A stretch of DNA of 64,000 bases from Kumtagia sp044326205 (GCF_044326205.1 NZ_JBIRCY010000032.1:21717-85716); one strand, 5' to 3'. Shown: positions 1-10,011, counted from the stretch's first letter. Numbers and translations are program-made. Notes: generated by a model from the letters alone, not told the origin.

Positions 1-2
1 GG

Positions 3-947
3 TTCACGGCCGGCGACGAGATCGTGCTGACCCGCATGGACCATGACGGCAACGTATCGCCCTGGCTTCTGCTGGCGCGCGATCTCGGGTTGACGGTGAA
101 GTGGCTTGATTTCAATCCCGAGACGTTCGAGTTCGACCTTGCGGATTTCGCAGCGGTGCTCGGTCCCAGGACGCGGCTGGTCGCCGTCAACCACGCCAGC
201 AACGCCACCGGCACGATCAACGATGTCAAGGCGATCAGCCGGATGGCCAAGGAGGCCGGCGCGCTGGTCTATGTCGATTCCGTCCAATACGCGCCGCATG
301 GCAGCAACGACGTGCAGGACATCGGCTGCGATTTCCTGGTGTGCTCCGCCTACAAGTTCTTTGGCCCGCACCAGAGCATCTTGTGGGGCCGTGCCGAGCT
401 GCTGGCGGAACTGGAAGCCTACAAGGTGCGGCCGGCTGCCAGCACCGGCCCGGAAAAATTCGAAACCGGCACGCAGAGCCATGAGGGGCTGGCCGGCGTG
501 ACCGCGGCGGTCGATTATTTCGCCGGCATCGGTGCAACGATGGGGGCGGACCAGCACGCCCGCCATGCTGGCTTCTCCGGGCGTCGGCGCGATGTGCGGG
601 CGGCAATGGACGTGCTTTTCGCCTATGAGAAGACGCTTGCGGAACGGCTGATCGATGGCCTGACTGCCCTGCCCGACGTGACCATACAGGGCATCACCGC
701 GCCGGAGGCGATGGGCCGCCGCGTGCCGACCATATCCTTCACCACGCCGCGCCATGCGCCCCGCGCACTGGCCGAGGCACTTGCCGCAGAGAACGTGTTT
801 GCCTGGAGCGGCCACAATTATGCCGTTGAAGCGATCGGCCGGCTGGGATTGGCGGAAAAAGGCGGCGTGCTGCGGCTCGGCTTGGCGCACTACAACACGG
901 CCGCAGAAGTCGACATCGTCATCGATGCGCTGCGCCGCGTCATGTAA
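3..947 (+). CDS. Cysteine desulfurase-like class V aminotransferase (5' end outside window)
   Basis: PLP-dependent class V aminotransferase fold, closest to the cysteine desulfurase-like family represented by V. cholerae VC1184. The reading frame is open from the first bases (in-frame residues FTAGDEIVLTRMDHD precede any possible start), so the N-terminus lies upstream of the window and the GTG at 24 is not the true start. Residues HASNATGT form the cofactor-binding region. SAYKFFGPH carries the lysine expected to form the internal aldimine. The usual catalytic cysteine loop of true SufS/IscS is not obvious, so the substrate is uncertain. It is separated from pckA by about 250 bases and is probably unrelated in function. 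Confidence 0.85.
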   Translation, partial: FTAGDEIVLTRMDHDGNVSPWLLLARDLGLTVKWLDFNPETFEFDLADFAAVLGPRTRLVAVNHASNATGTINDVKAISRMAKEAGALVYVDSVQYAPHGSNDVQDIGCDFLVCSAYKFFGPHQSILWGRAELLAELEAYKVRPAASTGPEKFETGTQSHEGLAGVTAAVDYFAGIGATMGADQHARHAGFSGRRRDVRAAMDVLFAYEKTLAERLIDGLTALPDVTIQGITAPEAMGRRVPTISFTTPRHAPRALAEALAAENVFAWSGHNYAVEAIGRLGLAEKGGVLRLGLAHYNTAAEVDIVIDALRRVM

Positions 948-1039
948 ACCTGTCTACCGGCACCCTGGCGCTTTCATCGGCATCTGCCCAAACGACGTGC
1001 CCACGGCTTGTGCAGCCGTGGCAGGCGCAAGGATTTTTT

Positions 1040-1077
1040 AAACGATTTAAACGATTTCAAAATCTTTAAATCGATTA
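1040..1077. promoter_or_regulatory. Operator-like repeat cluster upstream of pckA
   Basis: In an AT-rich island upstream of pckA, AAACGATTT occurs twice in tandem (1040-1048 and 1049-1057). CGATTTAAA (1043-1051) is matched by its exact reverse complement TTTAAATCG (1065-1073). The CG-centred half sites resemble LacI-family operators. Known: in Sinorhizobium pckA is controlled by the LacI-family regulator PckR. Inferred: this is the corresponding operator. Confidence 0.5.
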
Positions 1078-1200
1078 ATCATTTGATATGACTATGCTTT
1101 TCTGATTTCGAGAACCGTCGGCTCGACAGGATCGAGCGGCAGCAATCTCATATCCCGGCGATTTGCCGGGACGGCGCACACCCACCAGTTCGAGGGAAAG

Positions 1201-2811
<1,611 letters not shown>

Positions 2812-2833
2812 GCACTCTTACGTCGACACATTT

Positions 2834-2865
2834 GGCCCGGCCGCCGCGCCGGGCCTTTTCTTTTT
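2834..2865 (+). terminator. Intrinsic terminator of pckA
   Basis: Perfect 8-base stem GGCCCGGC / GCCGGGCC (2834-2841 and 2848-2855) with a 6-base loop, followed by TTTTCTTTTT. It lies 23 bases after the pckA stop, so the ATG at 2832 cannot sensibly be the arfB start. Confidence 0.9.
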
Positions 2866-2891
2866 GGCGCAGGCGCGCCATGTCTGGGCGC

Positions 2892-3329
2892 ATGAACCCG
2901 GACGAGATCATCAGCATAGCCGATGGCGTGGCCATCCATCCCGACGACCTGCAGGAGAGTTTTATCCGCTCCTCCGGCCCCGGCGGACAGAACGTCAACA
3001 AGGTGGCCACCGCCGTGCAATTGCGTTTCGACGCGGCGAACGCGCGCGGCCTGCCGGAGCGTGTGCGCGACCGGGTGATTCTTTTGGCCGGCCAGCGCGC
3101 CACCAAGGACGGCGTGATCGTCATCGAGGCGGACCGTTTTCGCACCCAGGAGCGCAACCGCGCGGACGCCCGCCAGCGGCTCGCCGCGCTGGTCGCCAAG
3201 GCGGCCGAACCACCACCGCCGCCGCGCAAGAAGACAAAACCGTCGAAGGGCGCGGTGGAACGCCGGCTGAAGTCAAAGGCCGGCCGCTCGACCGTGAAAA
3301 AACTGCGCGGCAAGGTCGGGGACGACTGA
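2892..3329 (+). CDS. arfB: Alternative ribosome-rescue factor / peptidyl-tRNA hydrolase ArfB
   Basis: Release-factor-like protein that hydrolyses peptidyl-tRNA on stalled ribosomes independently of a stop codon. 145 residues from ATG 2892 (ATG 2880, four codons upstream, is an alternative). The catalytic GGQ tripeptide is at residues 31-33 in SSGPGGQNVNK. The C-terminal third is rich in lysine and arginine (KKTKPSKG, KSKAGRSTVKK), the tail that enters the empty mRNA channel in this family. Both candidate starts lie behind the pckA terminator, so it is probably transcribed from its own promoter. Confidence 0.93.
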   Translation: MNPDEIISIADGVAIHPDDLQESFIRSSGPGGQNVNKVATAVQLRFDAANARGLPERVRDRVILLAGQRATKDGVIVIEADRFRTQERNRADARQRLAALVAKAAEPPPPPRKKTKPSKGAVERRLKSKAGRSTVKKLRGKVGDD

Positions 3330-3465
3330 GCGGCGGGCAGATTTCTGGAGGACCGGGTAAACCGTCTCCGGACGCTTCACGGGGTGTCGGCGCGCGCAAC
3401 GCTTTTCATCCTGCCTTTTCGGTGCAAAGGTCGGCGCGACGTAATAGCCATGGAGTGCCACCACG

Positions 3466-3984
3466 ATGGGAATGTTCGACTTCGTGAAAAGTGTCGGCAA
3501 GAAGCTGGGCTTCGGCGACGACGACGATGCGGCGGCAAAGGCAGAGGCGCTGAAGAAGGAACTCGATTCGCACAAGCTCGGCACCGAAAAGGTCGACGTC
3601 TCGGTCAAGGGTGACACGGTCGTGCTGAAGGGCGTGGTCAAGGACCAGTCGATCTTCGAGAAGGCCGTCATCGCCGTCGGCAACACGCTGGGCGTTTCCT
3701 CGGTCGAGGCGGAAGAGCTGAAGGTCGTGGCACCCGAATCGGGCCTGAAGCTCGAAACCACGGACCTGACCGATCTAGTGAGGGCTTCGACACCGGCCAA
3801 GGCGCCGGTCTTCTACACCGTCAAGAAGGGCGACAATCTCTGGAAGATCGCCGAGGCGAAGTATGGCAAGGGCAAGGGTGCCAGGAACACCGTGATCTTC
3901 GAGGCCAACAAGCCGATGCTGACGCATCCGGACAAAATCTATCCCGGCCAGGTGCTGCGCATTCCAGACATCGAGACGGCCTGA
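3466..3984 (+). CDS. lysM: BON and LysM domain protein (Kbp/YgaU-like)
   Basis: 172 residues with no signal peptide. A BON domain spans about residues 25-92 (VDVSVKGDTVVLKGVV) and a C-terminal LysM domain about 115-168 (FYTVKKGDNLWKIAE to YPGQVLRIP). The architecture is that of E. coli Kbp (YgaU), a cytoplasmic potassium-binding protein induced by osmotic stress. A GGAG motif ten bases upstream supports the ATG. Potassium binding is known for the E. coli protein and only inferred here. Confidence 0.88.
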   Translation: MGMFDFVKSVGKKLGFGDDDDAAAKAEALKKELDSHKLGTEKVDVSVKGDTVVLKGVVKDQSIFEKAVIAVGNTLGVSSVEAEELKVVAPESGLKLETTDLTDLVRASTPAKAPVFYTVKKGDNLWKIAEAKYGKGKGARNTVIFEANKPMLTHPDKIYPGQVLRIPDIETA

Positions 3985-4144
3985 TCCGGCAGAAGGCCGT
4001 TCCCTCCCGAAGCAGGTTTCGGGTCGTTTCCAAATGCGGGTCTGCTACGATTGACGGCCGTGCGAAGAGCGCGGCCGTTGTCATTTGCATGATGTCGTTT
4101 GCAAACCGCATATTTCGAGGCGACGTCCGTAACGGGAATTAACC

Positions 4145-4762
4145 ATGCTCGTGCTGCCGAAAGGCGTCCGGCATATGCCGGGCTATCTCAGCCACGCGGC
4201 GCAGAAAGAGATCGTCGAAGCGATCCGCAATGTGGTGCGCGCCGCACCTTTGTACACGCCGGCCATGCCGAAGAGCGGCAAGGAGATGAGCGTACGCATG
4301 ACCAATTGCGGTTCGCTCGGCTGGGTCACCGACAAGGAGCGCGGCTACCGCTATCAATCCACCCATCCGGTGAACGGCGAGCCCTGGCCACCGATCCCCG
4401 ACCTGCTGCTTTCACTGTGGCGCGAAGTGTCGGGCTATCCGCATCCGCCGGAAGCCTGCCTGGTCAATTTCTATTCGGAAATGGCGAGGATGGGCCTGCA
4501 CCAGGATCGCGACGAGGCCGATCTCCAAGCCCCGGTCGTCTCCATATCGCTCGGCGACGCCTGCCTGTTCCGCGTCGGCCAGACTTTTCGCGATGGACCG
4601 ACTGTTTCCTTCCGGCTCGAAAGCGGCGACGTCGTCGTGCTGGGCGGAGCGGGCCGACTGTGTTTCCACGGCGTCGACCGGATCTATCCCGCGACCTCCG
4701 TGCTGCTGCCGAAGGGCGGACGGATCAATCTGACGCTGCGGCGGGTGACGTCGCCCTCTTAA
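4145..4762 (+). CDS. alkB: DNA repair dioxygenase AlkB
   Basis: Fe(II)/2-oxoglutarate dioxygenase that removes methyl groups from 1-methyladenine and 3-methylcytosine in DNA. 205 residues. The iron triad is visible as H119-x-D121 (HQDRDE) and H175 (CFHGVDR). R193 in RINLTLRR fits the 2-oxoglutarate-binding arginine motif. The gene is intact, but a decayed duplicate of its last third lies at 5941-6090 and records a tandem duplication. No LexA box was noticed upstream. Confidence 0.94.
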   Translation: MLVLPKGVRHMPGYLSHAAQKEIVEAIRNVVRAAPLYTPAMPKSGKEMSVRMTNCGSLGWVTDKERGYRYQSTHPVNGEPWPPIPDLLLSLWREVSGYPHPPEACLVNFYSEMARMGLHQDRDEADLQAPVVSISLGDACLFRVGQTFRDGPTVSFRLESGDVVVLGGAGRLCFHGVDRIYPATSVLLPKGGRINLTLRRVTSPS

Positions 4763-4796
4763 CCCAGTCTACAGCTTTTCGGGCTATGGGCTCGGC

Positions 4797-5888
4797 ATGA
4801 GCCTCGCCTCCGGCATCGACACTGCGGCTCCGTCGCGCGGCGTTCCCCGCTTTGTGACGGAGACGGCCGCACGCATGAGCGCCGACCGGTGGCTTTACGC
4901 TATCATAGCGCTTTACACGGTCCTTGGCCTGCTGTTCCTCCGTCTCGTCGGGGCGACGGACCGGGCAGCCTACGAACCCTATTTCCTGCGCTGGCTGCTG
5001 CTCTTCGGCTTCACGCTTCCGGCGGTGTCGCTTCTCATCGAGTTGGGGCTGGTGCTCCACCGCTTCGACCGCCGGCGAGGGTTGGCGCTCCGCCGCGCCT
5101 TCTCGCCGCACAGGCTCGGCCATTTCGCGGCAGGCCTGGTTCTGGTCATGGCCATGGTGTTCTTCCAGGGAACCATCACCTCGGTGAAGAACGCAGTCTT
5201 CGTCTGGCAGGGCTCCTTTCCCTACGACCGCGCACAAGCCGACATCGACGCCGCCCTGCATTTCGGCATCGATCCCTGGCGCCTTCTCCAGGCTGTCGCC
5301 GGCAGCGACTTTGCCCGCACCGTGATCGAATTCAACTACAACGTCCTGTGGTTCGTCATCTGCTTCGGCGCGCTGTTCTTCGTGCTCACATCACCGAAGA
5401 CCGACGCGATCCGGGCTCGCTACCTCGTCACCTTCATCGCGGTCTGGATCGTGCTCGGCAACGTGCTGGCCGGCCTGTTCCTGTCAGCCGGCCCGGCCTT
5501 TTACGGCAGCGTGACCGGCGACACGGGGCGCTTTGCCGAGCAGATCGCCTTTCTCGCCCGAAGTGCTGCCTCGCCAAACTCTGCCGCCTCCTATCAGAAC
5601 TATCTGTGGCTGCTGCACAGCTCCGGGCAGCCCGGATTCGGCTCGGGAATCGCCGCCTTCCCCAGCGTGCATGTCGGGCTGATAACGTTGAACGCGCTGT
5701 TCGTGTGGGAAAGAAGTCGCCGCTGGGGTACGCTGGTCTTCTGTTATGTCGCTTTCGTCACCGCGAGTTCGGTTTATCTCGCCTGGCACTATGCGATAGA
5801 CGGTTATGCCGCGATCGTCGTGGTGATCGCGTTGTATCTGCTGATGCGCCGCCTGCTCCCCGACAGACTTCCCATAAGAGCTTCCTGA
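4797..5888 (+). CDS. PAP2-family integral membrane phosphatase/phosphotransferase, copy A
   Basis: 363 residues with several hydrophobic segments (about residues 33-55, 63-85, 105-125, 180-200, 210-235, 290-355). It carries the C-terminal PAP2 catalytic signatures FPSVHV (F288-P-S-V-H292) and HYAIDG (H331 to D335), in the arrangement of the Aur1/inositol-phosphorylceramide-synthase branch. Members act on lipid phosphates at the membrane; the substrate here is unknown. The ATG lies 35 bases after the alkB stop. Copy B (6162-7271) is a clear paralogue: both contain VLAGLFLSAGPAFYG and SSVYLAWHYAIDGY. Confidence 0.82.
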   Translation: MSLASGIDTAAPSRGVPRFVTETAARMSADRWLYAIIALYTVLGLLFLRLVGATDRAAYEPYFLRWLLLFGFTLPAVSLLIELGLVLHRFDRRRGLALRRAFSPHRLGHFAAGLVLVMAMVFFQGTITSVKNAVFVWQGSFPYDRAQADIDAALHFGIDPWRLLQAVAGSDFARTVIEFNYNVLWFVICFGALFFVLTSPKTDAIRARYLVTFIAVWIVLGNVLAGLFLSAGPAFYGSVTGDTGRFAEQIAFLARSAASPNSAASYQNYLWLLHSSGQPGFGSGIAAFPSVHVGLITLNALFVWERSRRWGTLVFCYVAFVTASSVYLAWHYAIDGYAAIVVVIALYLLMRRLLPDRLPIRAS

Positions 5889-5940
5889 GCGCCATTTCCT
5901 CGACAAAATGATCCTCGGCCTAACGCGCGATCGTTTCGCG
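5882..5940 (-). pseudogene. Remnant of the coaA 3' end (duplication scar)
   Basis: Read on the minus strand, the bases directly after PAP2 copy A encode EDHFVEEMALRK, nearly the C-terminus of the intact coaA (EDHFVEEVALRK, ending at 7258). The DNA similarity runs from the shared CTTCCTGAGCGCCA motif (compare about 7264 onward) and fades at about 5935-5945, where alkB-like sequence begins. The fragment has no start and cannot be functional. Confidence 0.8.
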
Positions 5941-6090
5941 GCGCTGGCCGGCAGTGTTTCCACGACCGGCCGGACCTATCCGGAAAGCCGAACCCTGCTG
6001 CCGGAAAGCGGACGCATCAATCTCGTCTCGCGACGAGTGAACTGGGCCTGCGCCGTAACGGAATCTACAGTTATTTTGTCTACGGCAGTC
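5941..6090 (+). pseudogene. Remnant of the alkB 3' end (duplication scar)
   Basis: Sequence here repeats the end of alkB and its downstream spacer: GTGTTTCCACG, then a frame reading LLPESGRINLVSRRV against LLPKGGRINLTLRRV in alkB, then a CTACAG spacer motif also found before copy A. The catalytic H-x-D region is missing, so this is a fossil, not a gene. It is fused directly to the coaA remnant and precedes PAP2 copy B exactly as alkB precedes copy A. Confidence 0.8.
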
Positions 6091-6161
6091 TGCGCTCGGG
6101 TTTTTGGGTCGAGCATTTGCCCAGGCGCAAGGTATGCGCCTGCGGTATCAAGGCGGCTTCG

Positions 6162-7271
6162 ATGGCGTCGGACGGCAAGTTCGAAATCTTTCTTCGCGAA
6201 ACTGCGGCGCAGATACGCGCCGACGCTGGAATCTACCTTTTCATCGCGATCTATGCGCTGGCCGGGATCTTGCTGCTCAACATGTTCCAGGCGAGCGGGC
6301 GCGCCGCCTATGGGATTTATGTCGGCAGCGGCCTGTTCATGTACGGCCTCGTCATGCCGGCCATCGTGCTTGTTTTCGATCTTTGCTGGTGTTTTCTTCG
6401 GTATGGCCGGCACCGCAACCTGGCATTCAGTCGAATGCTTTCTCCGCAGCGCCTTGCGTACCTCGTCTCAGGCCTTGTTCTCATGCAGGCCATGACGGTC
6501 TTCTTCGGGACATTCACCTCGATCAAGAACGTCCTGCCTCTGCTTCATGACGGATTTCCCTATGATCCCCTGCACGCCGACATCGACGCCGCATTGCATG
6601 GCGGCGTCGATCCGTGGCGGCTGATCCAGGTCGCATGGGGGACCGACTCCGTCCGGCGCCTGGTGGAATGGAACTACCATCTGGGTTGGGCGACGATCTG
6701 CTACGGGGCGTTGTTCTTTGCGGCAACATCGCCGCTCGCCCGGAAGCTGAGAACCCGCTACCTGTTCGCCTTCATGCTTGTGTGGATCATCGTCGGCAAT
6801 GTGCTAGCCGGCCTGTTTCTTTCAGCCGGACCCGCTTTCTACGGCCTGGTCACCGGCGATAGCCAACGATTTGCCGAACAACTCCAGTTTCTGGCGCAGG
6901 GAGGCGAAATATCCGGCAACTCCGTCAGCTATCAGAAATATCTGTGGCACACTTACATCAACGGCACGGCAGGTTTGGCCACCGGAATATCCGCATTCCC
7001 CAGCGTCCATGTCGGGTTGATCAGCCTCAATGCGTTTTTCCTGTACGCGTTCAGCCGTAAATTCGGCGTGCTCGCCTTTGTGTACGTCGCCTTCGTGGAG
7101 CTGAGTTCGGTTTATCTCGCCTGGCACTACGCAATCGACGGATATGTGGCGGCAGCGGCCGCAGGACTGATCTTCTTAGCCTTGAAGAAATGGCTGCCTG
7201 ATACCGGAACAACGGTGGCCAGGAGACTACCGAGCCGTCCCATTATAGCGTCGGCACTTACAACTTCCTGA
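6162..7271 (+). CDS. PAP2-family integral membrane phosphatase/phosphotransferase, copy B
   Basis: 369 residues from ATG 6162 (an in-frame ATG at 6117 is possible, but its extra residues lack similarity to copy A). It has the same multi-spanning layout as copy A, with catalytic motifs FPSVHV (F279 to H283) and HYAIDG (H322 to D326), so it is expected to be active. Both copies keep the unusual segment with DPWRLLQ/DPWRLIQ. The last 14 bases overlap the convergent coaA 3' end. It arose by tandem duplication with copy A but has diverged considerably, so the event is old. Confidence 0.82.
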   Translation: MASDGKFEIFLRETAAQIRADAGIYLFIAIYALAGILLLNMFQASGRAAYGIYVGSGLFMYGLVMPAIVLVFDLCWCFLRYGRHRNLAFSRMLSPQRLAYLVSGLVLMQAMTVFFGTFTSIKNVLPLLHDGFPYDPLHADIDAALHGGVDPWRLIQVAWGTDSVRRLVEWNYHLGWATICYGALFFAATSPLARKLRTRYLFAFMLVWIIVGNVLAGLFLSAGPAFYGLVTGDSQRFAEQLQFLAQGGEISGNSVSYQKYLWHTYINGTAGLATGISAFPSVHVGLISLNAFFLYAFSRKFGVLAFVYVAFVELSSVYLAWHYAIDGYVAAAAAGLIFLALKKWLPDTGTTVARRLPSRPIIASALTTS

Positions 7272-8217
7272 GCGCCACTTCCTCGACGAAATGGTCCTCA
7301 CCCTTGCGCAGGATCAGGTCGGCGCGCGGGCGGGTCGGCAGGATGTTCTCGCGCAGGTTTTTCAGATTGATGTTTTGCCAGAGACCCTCGCCGATGGCGC
7401 GCGCCGCATCCTCGGACAGTTGCGAATAGCGGTGGAAGAAGGAGTCGGGATTGCGGAACGCCGTCTCGCGCAGCCGCATGAACCGTGAAATGTACCATTG
7501 GTGGATCAGGTCTTCGTCGGCATCGATGAAGATCGAGAAGTCGAAGAAATCCGACAGGAACGGCACGTATTTGCCGTCCTTCGGCAGATCGCGCGGCTGC
7601 AGAACGTTGAGCCCTTCGAAGATCAATATGTCCGGCCGGTCGATGGTGACGAATTCGCCTGGGACAACGTCATAAGTCAGGTGCGAATAGAGGGGCGCAC
7701 GCACGTCGGCCTCGCCCGACTTGATCGCCGAAAGGAAACGCAGCAGCGCGCCAACGTCGTAGCTTTCCGGAAAGCCCTTGCGCTCCATCAGCCCCTGGCG
7801 ACGCAAGGCCTCGTTGGGCAGAAGGAACCCGTCCGTGGTAATGAGATCGACCTTCGGGCTGGACGGCCAGCGGCGCATCAGTTCCTTGAGCAGTCGTGCG
7901 GTCGTCGACTTGCCGACGGCGACCGAACCCGCCATGCCGATGATGAAGGGCGTCTTGCGGGCGTTGGCGGCATTGAAAAAGAGCTTGCGTTGGCGAAACA
8001 GCGCCTGGCTGGTCTCGACATGCGCTGAGAGCAGTCGCGACAGCGAGAGATAGATGCGGCGCACTTCATCGAGATCGACGCGGTCCTGCAGCGAGCGCAG
8101 GCGCTCTACCTCCTCGGCTGACAGCGTCAGAGGCGTGTCGGCTCGAAACTCGGCCCAGCGCTCGGCGGTGAAGAAACGGTACGGGGAATATTTCTCGGTC
8201 GGGGCGAACTGATCCAT
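7258..8217 (-). CDS. coaA: Type I pantothenate kinase
   Basis: Phosphorylates pantothenate, the first and controlling step of coenzyme A synthesis. 319 residues from ATG 8217, which is preceded by a strong GAGAGGACAG ribosome site. Longer in-frame starts upstream would run into the hisE end and are rejected. The P-loop GMAGSVAVGKST spans about residues 94-105, followed by TTDGFLLPN, typical of the bacterial type I enzyme. It is the last gene of the hisB-to-coaA minus-strand operon, 22 bases after hisE, as in other rhizobia. It converges on PAP2 copy B. Confidence 0.96.
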   Translation of the reverse strand: MDQFAPTEKYSPYRFFTAERWAEFRADTPLTLSAEEVERLRSLQDRVDLDEVRRIYLSLSRLLSAHVETSQALFRQRKLFFNAANARKTPFIIGMAGSVAVGKSTTARLLKELMRRWPSSPKVDLITTDGFLLPNEALRRQGLMERKGFPESYDVGALLRFLSAIKSGEADVRAPLYSHLTYDVVPGEFVTIDRPDILIFEGLNVLQPRDLPKDGKYVPFLSDFFDFSIFIDADEDLIHQWYISRFMRLRETAFRNPDSFFHRYSQLSEDAARAIGEGLWQNINLKNLRENILPTRPRADLILRKGEDHFVEEVALRKL

Positions 8218-8239
8218 CTGTCCTCTCGATACCGATGCG

Positions 8240-8563
8240 TCAGCCGGCACGCGACGCCTTTTCCGCGAGTCCGGATTGCCCGGTCCTGCGCTCCAGTTCG
8301 GCCAGCACATCGGCCAGCGGCACGCCGGCAACTGCCAGCACGACCATCAAATGGTAGAGGAGATCGGCACTTTCGGCGACGAGCTCGGCCGGCTCGCCCC
8401 GCACCGCCGCGATCACGGTCTCGACCGCCTCCTCCCCCATTTTCTTGGCGGCCCGATCCATGCCGGCGGCAAACAGCTTGGCCGTCCAGGACGAGGACGC
8501 ATCGCCCGACTTCGCGCGCTCAGCGACGATCTTTTCCAGATCGGAAAGGGAAAATGCGGTCAT
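8240..8563 (-). CDS. hisE: Phosphoribosyl-ATP pyrophosphatase
   Basis: Hydrolyses phosphoribosyl-ATP to phosphoribosyl-AMP, the second step of histidine synthesis. 107 residues, a single-domain HisE not fused to HisI. The metal-binding all-alpha NTP-pyrophosphatase motif KKMGEEAVETVIAA and the downstream ESADLLYHLMV are both visible. It follows hisF by 10 bases in the same operon. hisI is not in the window. Confidence 0.96.
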   Translation of the reverse strand: MTAFSLSDLEKIVAERAKSGDASSSWTAKLFAAGMDRAAKKMGEEAVETVIAAVRGEPAELVAESADLLYHLMVVLAVAGVPLADVLAELERRTGQSGLAEKASRAG

Positions 8564-8573
8564 TGGCCGCCGT

Positions 8574-9368
8574 TTAAGCGTGTTGCGGTGCGAAGTCGAG
8601 TCGCATGGCGAGCCCTGCCGCCGCCATATGCGCCTTGGCTTGCGAGATCGAATAGGTGCCGAAATGGAAAATGGATGCCGCTAGCACCGCCGTCGCGTGG
8701 CCGTCGCGGATGCCCTCGACCAGATGGTCAAGCGTACCGACGCCGCCCGAGGCGATGACCGGCACGCGCACCGCGTCGGCGACCGCGCGTGTCAGCGCGA
8801 TGTCGTAGCCGGCCTTGGTGCCGTCACGGTCCATCGAGGTCAGCAGGATTTCGCCGGCGCCGAGATCGACCACTTTCCGGGCGAACGCCACAGCGTCGAT
8901 GCCCGTCGGCTTGCGGCCACCATGGGTGAAAATCTCCCAACGATCGGTTTCCCCGGCACTGGACACCTTCTTTGCATCGATGGCCACGACGATGCACTGG
9001 TTGCCGAACTTGTCGGCGGCATCGGCGACAAAGTCCGGATTGTTCACGGCCGCCGTGTTGATCGACACCTTGTCGGCGCCGGCGAGCAGCAGTCTTCGTA
9101 TGTCGGCAACCTGTCGCACTCCGCCACCGACGGTCAGCGGCATGAAACACTGCTCCGCGGTACGGGCCACGACATCGAAGATCGTCTCGCGATTGTCGGA
9201 CGAAGCGGTGATGTCGAGGAAGCAGAGTTCATCGGCCCCGGCCGCATCATAAGCGCGCGCCGCCTCGACCGGGTCTCCGGCGTCGATCAGGTCGACAAAA
9301 TTGACGCCCTTGACGACGCGGCCGTCCTTGACGTCGAGGCAGGGAATGACACGGGATTTGAGGGTCAT
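8574..9368 (-). CDS. hisF: Imidazole glycerol phosphate synthase cyclase subunit
   Basis: TIM barrel that closes the imidazole ring using ammonia delivered by HisH, giving imidazole glycerol phosphate and AICAR. 264 residues. The N-terminus RVIPCLDVKDGRVVKG carries the catalytic aspartate (D12), and VVAIDA carries the second one. Phosphate-binding motifs VGGGVRQ and IASGGVGTL are present. It shares fold and ancestry with hisA in the same operon. Here it is separated from hisA by the arginase and Uma2 genes. Confidence 0.97.
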   Translation of the reverse strand: MTLKSRVIPCLDVKDGRVVKGVNFVDLIDAGDPVEAARAYDAAGADELCFLDITASSDNRETIFDVVARTAEQCFMPLTVGGGVRQVADIRRLLLAGADKVSINTAAVNNPDFVADAADKFGNQCIVVAIDAKKVSSAGETDRWEIFTHGGRKPTGIDAVAFARKVVDLGAGEILLTSMDRDGTKAGYDIALTRAVADAVRVPVIASGGVGTLDHLVEGIRDGHATAVLAASIFHFGTYSISQAKAHMAAAGLAMRLDFAPQHA

Positions 9369-9374
9369 GGTTGG

Positions 9375-9932
9375 TTAGCGGCCTATGCCTTCATAGAGTT
9401 CGGAGAGTTCTATGGTGACTTCAAGGCCTGGCAGTTCGACCGTCTCCTCCATGCCGGAAACCTCCCTCGGGCCAGTCCACTGGTCCTGATCGCGCGACCA
9501 CAACCATACTCTGGCCTCTTCCTGAGAAAGAACGAGATACTCACGAAGCGAGGGCAGACTTCTGTAATCTTCCTGCTTCTCGACCAGATCACGTGCCAGT
9601 GAAGATGGCGAAAGAACTTCCGCGATGAATAGCGGTTCCTTGGCGGCCAGATTTCGCGGTTGTCCAGAGGGGCGAACAACAAGCAGATCAGGATATCGGA
9701 TGCCGTCCGGCGTTCTCGCGCCGAAATCCGACGCACCGACGATGAAATCTTTCAAACCAATCTGGCGAGCTATGATCAGTTGAAGCCGGGAAACAATCCA
9801 CCAGTGGCTTTCAGAAACGCCGACCATCATCTCGATCACCCTCCCCCGGACAAATTCCCGCTTGCCTTCGCGCCCCTCATTCCAGCGCAGGAACTCGTCC
9901 GCCGTGGTTGGATGTCTCGACTGGATGTTCAT
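9375..9932 (-). CDS. Uma2-family putative restriction-like endonuclease, copy 1
   Basis: 185 residues from ATG 9932 (MNIQSRHPTTADEF). The PD-(D/E)XK-like core of Uma2 (DUF820) proteins is visible: RYPDLLVV, then FIAEVLSPSS, then a lysine in LVEKQEDY. The family is abundant in cyanobacteria and scattered elsewhere; its biological role is not established. It ends 6 bases before hisF, so it is probably co-transcribed with the histidine genes. It is a paralogue of the next gene upstream; the first 62 coding bases are identical in the two and the rest has diverged. Confidence 0.8.
   Translation of the reverse strand: MNIQSRHPTTADEFLRWNEGREGKREFVRGRVIEMMVGVSESHWWIVSRLQLIIARQIGLKDFIVGASDFGARTPDGIRYPDLLVVRPSGQPRNLAAKEPLFIAEVLSPSSLARDLVEKQEDYRSLPSLREYLVLSQEEARVWLWSRDQDQWTGPREVSGMEETVELPGLEVTIELSELYEGIGR
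9871..9932 (-). repeat. 62-base perfect repeat at the 5' end of Uma2 copy 1
   Basis: The first 62 coding bases, from the start codon inward, are identical to 10514-10575 at the start of copy 2. Identity stops abruptly at the ATG: the sequence upstream of each start is unrelated. Confidence 0.9.
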
Positions 9933-10011
9933 CGTGTTCGTCCAGATCGTGAAAATATCATCAGCGATCAATTTCGGTCGGCCATCTGATGCATGCCATC
10001 CTAAGCCGATC

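Noticed and set aside
24..26. GTG at 24 as the start of the desulfurase-like gene
   Set aside because: In-frame upstream residues continue the conserved domain to the window edge, so the real start is outside.
2832..2891. Upstream ATG 2832 as arfB start
   Set aside because: The codon precedes the terminator of pckA and would place the hairpin inside the coding region.
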